Below are positions 57,901 through 64,000 of a stretch of DNA of 64,000 bases, piece by piece. Numbering within the stretch: the first letter of the stretch is position 1; the number at the start of each line of letters is the position of its first letter. The stretch is from Helopsaltes ochotensis (taxonomy: Eukaryota > Chordata > Aves > Passeriformes > Locustellidae): the NCBI GenBank assembly GCA_013400155.1, contig VXBM01000573.1, positions 116,302 through 180,301 on the forward strand. Direction: 5' to 3'. The position numbers were made by a program, and so were the translations under genes. The notes beneath the pieces are model-generated. The model made no database searches, was not told the origin of the DNA, and saw only the letters and a list, made by a program, of their open reading frames with translations.

Positions 57901-60900
57901 GTTGCCCTACTTTGGGTGCAGGCAGCACCAAGAGATGGGCAGGCAAAGCAACCCTAGGTCTGCACAGCAGCACCAGAGCAGGACTTGGAAACATGAAGTG
58001 TTAATTTCCAGCCTCTGCTCAGTGCCATCTTCTCAAGGGAGAGAGTTAATTGTGGAGCTCTGCATGGCAGCTTGACTATGGTCTTTCATGTAAAGCCATG
58101 GTGTGCCCCAAGAGGGCCTTAGGGAACTCTCAGGACACCCCTCTTTGCAGGTGAACACTGCTCTCAGGGTGGGGGCCTTTTAGTTTCCTAATTCCCCATG
58201 GACACTGCTCAAGGACCGTGGGCATGGCCAGGTAAGGGTTTGTCCCAGCTGCTAGACCTATTTTGGTGATTCTTGATGTGCAGTTTAATGCAGTTTTTAA
58301 CTACTTGGAAGTAGTTCCTTGGCTTCATATCCAGAATAAGACCACCCACAACCCATGACTTTGTGCTAGCGATCACAAGGAGGGTGGTGGCAATGTCTGG
58401 CAGTCATAACTGGGAGGGGAGGAGGGATCTGTCAGAGGCTGAGGACCAGTGCACTTCCAGAAGTCTCCCATGCTCAGGAGCACATAGGCTCACAATGAGA
58501 GCATCCTGTCACATCCCGCACTGCAAGAAAGGATGTTTTCAAAGTCCTGTGGAGATCACAGAGAACACAGAACTCTCCAGAAATGAAAGTAAAATAGAAT
58601 CACAGAATGCTTGGGGTTAAAGATCATCTAGTCCCAATCCCTGCCATGGGGAGGGACACTTTCCACTAGACCAGGCTGCTCCAAGCCCCATCCAACCTGG
58701 CTTTGAGCACTTCCAGGGATGGGGCAGCCAAAGCATCTCTGGGGAACACTTACTTTTCCGAATAACAAACTCTTCATCGGATGGTTTTCTCTCAGTTTTC
58801 CTTTTAGGAAGAAATTTCTTCATTGTTTTTGGACTTTTGCTGGAATCCTACAGAGAAATAGACTCTTGTCTTTAACCAGAACCAAAGGCAGCTGGAACAG
58901 TGGAGCAGCACAGCTGGGTGCAGCTATCCATGCTACACATAACACGTTTAAGAGCTACAAAGCAGACAATGACAAAGTTGAGGAAAACTTTGTTGCCCTT
59001 CACATGTACCAGTTGTGACCCACTGCTCTCTGGAACAGCAGTGGGAATTGCACCTGCAGGTTTGGGCCAGGACAGGCTCTTCTAGTAAATTCAACTCTTC
59101 TCTAAAATCCTTTAGCCAAAGAATTCCAATACAGTCATAGCACTTTTAGTCTGCTTCCCAACTCTGTGCTCAATGCTAGAAAACCCTAATATGTGGTTTA
59201 TTTCATTGACTTGATTTCTAATATAAAAGAGTTGGCAAATAGCTCTGCTTCTAAATTCCCACCATTTGAGAGTATAAATCACACACACACACATATACAC
59301 AGAGAACAGACAAACACACAAAGTTACTGTTTGCTGACTCCATGAGTAAGAAGCACAAGTTTTTATCTCCTTCACTCAGTTAAAAGTCTTGCTGATTAGG
59401 AGAGATTTACTGTATTAGTAGGTTACATGCAATAAGGATTTAAAGAACAGGCATGCCAGAAGGGTTAAGTACCATAACACTAAACTCTTTCTGAGAGTTA
59501 TCTCAAAATATACTTGTCAGTTGTTACTGACTCTGACAATAACTTAGATACAACAATGCAAAATTAGGATCATGCAAGCACAAGTAGCATTAACAGGAAC
59601 AAGCATTCTGTGCCACGACAAGCCAGGGATGTATCTATCCTTACCTTTAAGATATAAGACATCCTCTACAATGAATATGCAAAGAAAGAGAAGATGAGTG
59701 TGAGAGACTGATGATTTTTATCATCAAGTCCATTAAATCCACAATTCTAAACCACATTTCAATGTTAGTCCTGCGATTAATGCAGCACACCCTCTGTACT
59801 GGTTTTAAAGCACTATCAACATGCAAAGGAGAACCTTGTCATGCAAAACTGAAAATTTACATGTGAGATGCAGGGTGAATGGGCATTAATACACTCTAAA
59901 CACACAGAGAACATGCCTCCTTAGTTAGTAGTGGGTGTCTGTGGATGTTGGTTGCCTAAACTGGCACTTACAACTGCAGGAGCCCCATCCTAGCCCCAGG
60001 GAGCACTCAGGGTCTGTGCTCAACACCAATCATACGGGCCCCAGCCCAGTCCAGTCAGGATGTTCTGCCCACCCTTTTGAAAATATCCTAGGACTCCATC
60101 TTCTCAAAGGGGACCTTCCATCCTCGCTGAAGGCCTGACCATGTCAGGCATCAGCACTGACACCTTGCTGCTCCACTGGTAGGGGTGGGAAGCCCCCTAC
60201 ATACCCTGTGGAGGATTCCATCCCTGCATCCCATCCCTGGGATGCTTCATCCAGGGAGCCACTAGGCTCTCCTGCAGGTCTGCCCAGCAAAGTCCTGAAC
60301 CCTGATGTTATAAAGCCTTCACCTCATGCAAAGCAGCCAGTTTGAAAAAAAAGTAGTAGAAGAAACAATCTGTAAATCTTTTTTCCTTTGCTAAACTGAA
60401 TCCAGACACAGTACTTCACCCAAAGAACTTACCTGTTCTGTCATTTCAAATGATTACTGGAAACAGAACAGGAAAAATGACCCAACTTCAATGGAAATAA
60501 CAAGAGTGAGGTGCCATACACAAGCAGGTTTCCTGAGCACAGCTGGGTACAAGGAAGTGTACAAGACTGTGCCATCTTATCCTACACTACAAGAAGACAA
60601 GTAAAATAACACTGGATGCCTAAAAATCTCTACTCTTTTAATCAAACTGTCCCACTTGCTTCCTTGCAAGTAAACTTTGAAATTTGTATTCCTTCATTAT
60701 ATCTTCAGTATAGGAAGGTGCTTGCATGGTACTGTCAGCATTGTTTATTTTGTGCTCTACTTGACATTAAAAAAAGTAAATACAGTGAAATAGGGATTCT
60801 GTTTAGTGATTAAGTATTCCACAGGGATCCACAGACAGATGTGGATCTGGCATGGGTCAACAACCAAATTTATTTCCCATCTGTCATCTCAGGCTTGTAT

Positions 60901-63866
60901 CCATGAGTCTCTCCCCAGGCTCAAGCTGGACTGACTGAGTACCAGGCTGTGCCTGCCCAGCTCTGCTGGACGTACTGGCCTTTGGGTTTGTACCAACATG
61001 GTCAGCACAACTTGTTCCCATGGAAGCCACATTTTTGGTCCTGTGACACCTTGCAGGATACCATCCAGCATGCGGTCCCTTGGCACTCACTGCAGGCTAG
61101 GCATCTGTGGTAAAAACCTCTCCCCTGGTTTCAACACAGAGTTTAATTCCTGCTGTGAGTGGGAGTGGACAAGAAGCTGCAAAGGACCATGGTATTAATG
61201 ATATCACTCAATCTGTGGTTTTTCCCACAGAAAAAAATCTCTTCTACCTCAAACCTCTACCTATATTTTTAGTTCACCATGCAAGCAAGAAATGGTTTAG
61301 CCACCATCAGGAATTTGGAACATGCAAAGATTATGGGTATTTTTTAGTCTGCTCAGTTGGTATTTAAACAATTTAATTCCAAAACTGAAATGTATTACTT
61401 TACAAATTCTAAGAAATAAATGGAACAAGATGCAATGAGGCTACTCAAAATCTCTACCTGGAGCAGCAGTCCCACAGTCCTGCCAGCTGCCAGGCTCTCC
61501 ATCCCTAAGTGCTCGGAGGGCTGAGAGGGTCCAAGCCCCCTCCCTGTCCCCATCGCCACTGAGACAGAAATACCCCTGGGGCTGCTGTACCAAGAAAGGC
61601 AGCTGACTCAGATCCAGAGCACTCACTCAATAAGGGGAACGTTACCTGAGGTACTGGTGAGTAATTCCAAAAACTTAACATGAGGTAGGGAAGGAGAGCA
61701 CTACATTTGTGGTGTAGGGTGACAACATACATAGGCTGTATTTTGGATTTTCCCACACCTCCTCCCATCTCCCAGGCTGGGATTCCTGCAGATGAAGCCA
61801 TCCCTTGGCTGCTGTCTCCCAACAGGACCTTGCTATGTAACACTCAGGTGGGTGGCAAAGGAGGGTCAAGCCCCATATCCTGCTCCAGCACCGAAACAGG
61901 GTGGAAGACACAAGAAACACAGGGCAGGCCTTTTGCCTCTTCCTCGTGGTGCACAACTGCTTCTCAATCCTGTACCACTGAGCTGCTGCGACAGCTGGAA
62001 CACATCCCAGCAGCGAGCAGGCCCCTGTCCAAGCTCAGGCCAAGGCAGAAAGAAGGAAAGGAGGCAGCTCCACCATGGCACTGCCAAAAGACAGGGCTCT
62101 ATGGATCACCCAGATGTGGGAGTGGTGACATCCACCAGCTGAGGGTGTTGGCCATGGCAGCCAAGAGCAAACATCCAGTCTGCAAACACATGTACTCATG
62201 AGTCCTGTGTAGCACAAAGCCTGGCACAGCGACCAACATCCACCACAGGACTGGGACCAAACTGGCAGGGTCATTTCTCTCAACATCCCCAGGAACCTAC
62301 ATTCCTGTGCCCTTGCTGTGGGGTACGAATCCTGGACACAAGGCTTACGGATGGTGTGAAATCAGGGTCCTGGACAGGCAGGTGGGATTATTACCTCTTT
62401 GTAACTCAGTGCTGCTGATGGTCTGAGTGGAGGAGCAGGACGGAGGCAGCTCAAGCTCCAGGGCTTGAGGATTTTGGGGGGTTCCAGAGGCCCACGGATC
62501 TGCCCAGCTGAACTAAATGTCTGAGAAAATAGATGAGAAGCAAACCAGGACTGTTAACCACCAAACAAGGCAGAGAAGTGGAGGGGGATGGACAAGTGTT
62601 AAGATACTGAGTTGCAACAAAAATAGGGCAGGATACATGTAAAATGGTAAAAGCACAACATGGTCACAAAGCAAACTGTGGGATTTGTCTCACAGCTGTT
62701 GTGTTAGCTCAGTGCCAGGGTGCTGCTGAAACAGAGGGCTCGGGCAGCAGTGAGGAACGTAGGTGGCAGGGGCCAGGAGGGGACACTTACCGAATGAGGG
62801 CTCCAGGACTGTGTTTTGGAGATGGTGCTGCATGTCCCTTTGGTCAGCCTTTGCAAGTGGTCAAGCCATTCTTGCAAGTCCTGGCTGGTGCTGCAGGACA
62901 CAGTGATCCGCTCCATCGTGTTCCCTGTGGCAGAGGGTTAAATAACTTGTTTTTAGCAAGTGGTGGAGACTCAGAAGGAAACACAGGGTGAGATCAGCTT
63001 TGCACAGCAGGAAATGGCTCCTCACAATTTGCACAGCTACAAAAAGGCCAGGGCAAAGATAGAAACAGAATCATGGAATCCTTAAGGTTGGAAAAGACAT
63101 CTAAGATCATCAAGTCCAACCATTAACCCAGCACTGCAAGGTGCACCACTAAACCATATCCCTAAGCATCTCATCTACAGTGATGATGTGACTGCCCATC
63201 CTGCTCCAGGCAACCACCGACAGTGTGGGAGCTGCAAGAAATGCTAGGGTAACTGCTGACATGAAGTGTGAGGATTACTTAATGTTGAAGGTCATTAAAC
63301 ACAACACTACCATGATTAACAGGATCCTGACACCAAATATCACCAGCACGGAGCTGCGCTGCAGCCCAGGCACTGAGCATGAAATGACCGTGTGTAGCTA
63401 CAAGTAGTGAGATAAACTGAAGGGGAAAATGGGATGGAGGCTCCCTGATGACCAGAACCATTAATCTGTCAATAAATGAGGTACTCACAGCTACAAGGTA
63501 TGGCTACTGGATGCAGACAGGGCACACCAGTGTAGAGCAGTGCTACTGGGCTGAGAGATTTGTCCCATACAAAACCCTATGGTATCCAATGGTAGCCAGA
63601 GGCAGAGCTCCATGGCACTTGGAGGAGACTGCCTCAAGCACGACAGAGGTGCTCAGACACTCAGACAACATATGATAAAACAGCAGGAAGATCGTTGTGG
63701 AGGGTTAAGGGGAAGGAGGAGCAGTACTTCCAGTGGCAACGGTTGTTTGCACTGGGAGGAATGCCCCAGGCAGAGGCCACCACTGACCTGTGATTTCAAA
63801 CATGTGCTCATTCCCTTCGGCATCTTCCAGCTTTGTCAGTGTCATTCCTGTCAAAGGCAGCTTTCC
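54859..63866 (-). CDS. ARHGEF6: ARHGEF6 (alpha-PIX / Cool-2), C-terminal eight coding exons
   Basis: Rho guanine-nucleotide exchange factor for Rac1/Cdc42 that binds PAK through its SH3 domain and GIT proteins through its C-terminal part. The CH, SH3 and DH domains lie beyond the window. Exons in transcript order: 63866-63788, 62924-62791, 62520-62395, 58847-58754, 57659-57570, 56874-56775, 55970-55916, 54999-54859; 819 nt, 272 codons plus stop. The first two encode the end of the PH domain ([35 protein letters not shown]). A linker with [19 protein letters not shown] follows, then [17 protein letters not shown], the GIT-binding segment [16 protein letters not shown], and the coiled coil [20 protein letters not shown] ... 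[14 protein letters not shown]. The end is RKSSLIA, not the beta-PIX DETNL, which separates it from ARHGEF7. All junctions are GT-AG with matching phases. Confidence 0.95.
55475..55757 (+). mobile_element. CR1 LINE 3' end, plus strand, in an ARHGEF6 intron
   Basis: Shows ACTGGAACAGTCTGCCCAGG, AGTGGAGTCACC, GGACATGATTTAGTGGTGAAC, TTGATCGTTGGACTCCATCAT, AGGTCTTTTCCAG and the terminal TTTTATGATTCTGTGATTC. Antisense to ARHGEF6. The longest CR1 piece in the window. Confidence 0.92.
55916..55970 (-). CDS. ARHGEF6: ARHGEF6 exon: start of coiled coil
   Basis: 55 nt, (K)[18 protein letters not shown]. Its acceptor has a long T-rich tract (A-rich 55976-56012 on the plus strand). Confidence 0.94.
56775..56874 (-). 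CDS. ARHGEF6: ARHGEF6 exon
   Basis: 100 nt, (G)[16 protein letters not shown] then [16 protein letters not shown]; phase 1 to phase 2; donor GTAAGTG. Confidence 0.94.
57570..57659 (-). CDS. ARHGEF6: ARHGEF6 exon: GIT-binding segment
   Basis: 90 nt, (S)[18 protein letters not shown] ... QQALSS; donor GTGGGC. Confidence 0.93.
58594..58747 (-). mobile_element. CR1 LINE 3' end, minus strand, abutting an ARHGEF6 splice donor
   Basis: The reverse complement starts at AATCACAGAATG, continues GATCATCTAGTCCCAATCCC, CCATCCAACCTGGC, CCAGGGATGGGGCAGCC and ends CTCTGGGGAAC at about 58747. The donor GT of the preceding ARHGEF6 exon is at 58752-58753, so the CR1 begins about five bases into the intron, in sense orientation. 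Confidence 0.92.
58754..58847 (-). CDS. ARHGEF6: ARHGEF6 exon: basic linker
   Basis: 94 nt, [20 protein letters not shown] then [11 protein letters not shown]. The intron before it is 3.5 kb. A CR1 begins about six bases inside the following intron. Confidence 0.95.
58848..62394 (-). other. ARHGEF6: Large ARHGEF6 intron
   Basis: 3.5-kb intron between the two linker exons. It contains the CA repeat; no other repeat or exon is recognised, and the exon phases join without one. Confidence 0.75.
59279..59302. repeat. (CA)n microsatellite
   Basis: About ten CA units ending in ATATACAC, within an ARHGEF6 intron. Confidence 0.85.
62395..62520 (-). CDS. ARHGEF6: ARHGEF6 exon: proline-rich linker
   Basis: 42 codons, [16 protein letters not shown] ... 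[19 protein letters not shown] ending SYKE, phase 0 at both ends, donor GTAATA. Confidence 0.93.
62791..62924 (-). CDS. ARHGEF6: ARHGEF6 exon: PH domain C-terminal helix
   Basis: 134 nt, (G)[18 protein letters not shown] then [11 protein letters not shown] ... SWSPHS, donor GTAAGTG. WLDHLQ is the C-terminal PH helix with its conserved Trp. Confidence 0.94.
63068..63200 (-). mobile_element. CR1 LINE 3' end, minus strand, in an ARHGEF6 intron
   Basis: AGAATCATGGAATCCTTAAG, GTTGGAAAAGACATCTAAG, ATCATCAAGTCCAACC and CACCACTAAACCATATCCCTA are the reverse complement of the CR1 tail. The boundary on the high side is approximate. Confidence 0.9.
63788..63866 (-). CDS. ARHGEF6: ARHGEF6 exon: PH domain strand region
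   Basis: 79 nt, [20 protein letters not shown] ... EIT plus one base; acceptor CTCCCAG, donor GTCAGT. The previous exon is outside the window. Confidence 0.92.
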
Positions 63867-64000
63867 CTGGGAGAATTGAAGAGCAGTCAGTGTCAGCAGG
63901 TGTTGTTCTGCTTGTTTCTGCTGATTCCTTTCTCTTTGGAAATCGCCATTTAAAATTAATTTGTGAAGGCTTCAGGCTGCATGAAGAGTCTCCTTTAATG

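Overview
The window is a piece of a bird genome. The evidence is recognisable vertebrate multi-exon genes with GT-AG introns, several CR1 LINE 3' ends (the dominant avian retrotransposon), a CD40 ligand whose sequence is of the avian type, and LTR retroelements of avian style. The species cannot be fixed from sequence alone. Gene order is HTATSF1 (+) - VGLL1 (+) - CD40LG (+) - ARHGEF6 (-), the same order and orientation as human Xq26.3.

Layout: 84-368 is the last coding exon of HTATSF1, followed by its 3' UTR and about 7 kb without other coding sequence. VGLL1 is complete in coding terms in three exons (9669-13647, 215 aa) and carries the Tondu TEAD-binding motif. A whole LTR retrovirus-like element lies at 14745-21507: two LTRs, a 5-bp target duplication, an isoleucine-tRNA type primer binding site, a polypurine tract, and decayed gag, pro, RNase H, integrase and env pieces. 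Its reverse transcriptase is essentially missing. From 21.5 to 42.8 kb I see no gene. This stretch holds a solo LTR (25319-26044), a 1.18-kb solo LTR of another family (38054-39233), two more LTR-like sequences near 34-35 kb, and CR1 and dispersed-repeat fragments. CD40LG follows in six coding exons (42843-49204, 274 aa) with an AU-rich 3' UTR. ARHGEF6 occupies the minus strand from about 52.65 kb to beyond the end of the window. Eight C-terminal exons (54859-63866, 272 codons) give the end of the PH domain, the linker, the GIT-binding segment and the C-terminal coiled coil.

How the genes relate: they are neighbours by ancient synteny rather than one pathway. HTATSF1 is an RNA-splicing and transcription factor, VGLL1 a TEAD co-factor, CD40LG the T-cell TNF-family ligand that activates B cells, and ARHGEF6 (alpha-PIX) a Rac/Cdc42 exchange factor that partners PAK and GIT proteins. 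All LTR elements sit in the VGLL1-CD40LG gap and all read in the + direction. I found no CRISPR array, operon or RNA gene. The nearest thing to an unexplained unit is a cysteine-rich open frame in the env position of the provirus (19352-19687) and a tRNA-like sequence buried inside the same provirus.
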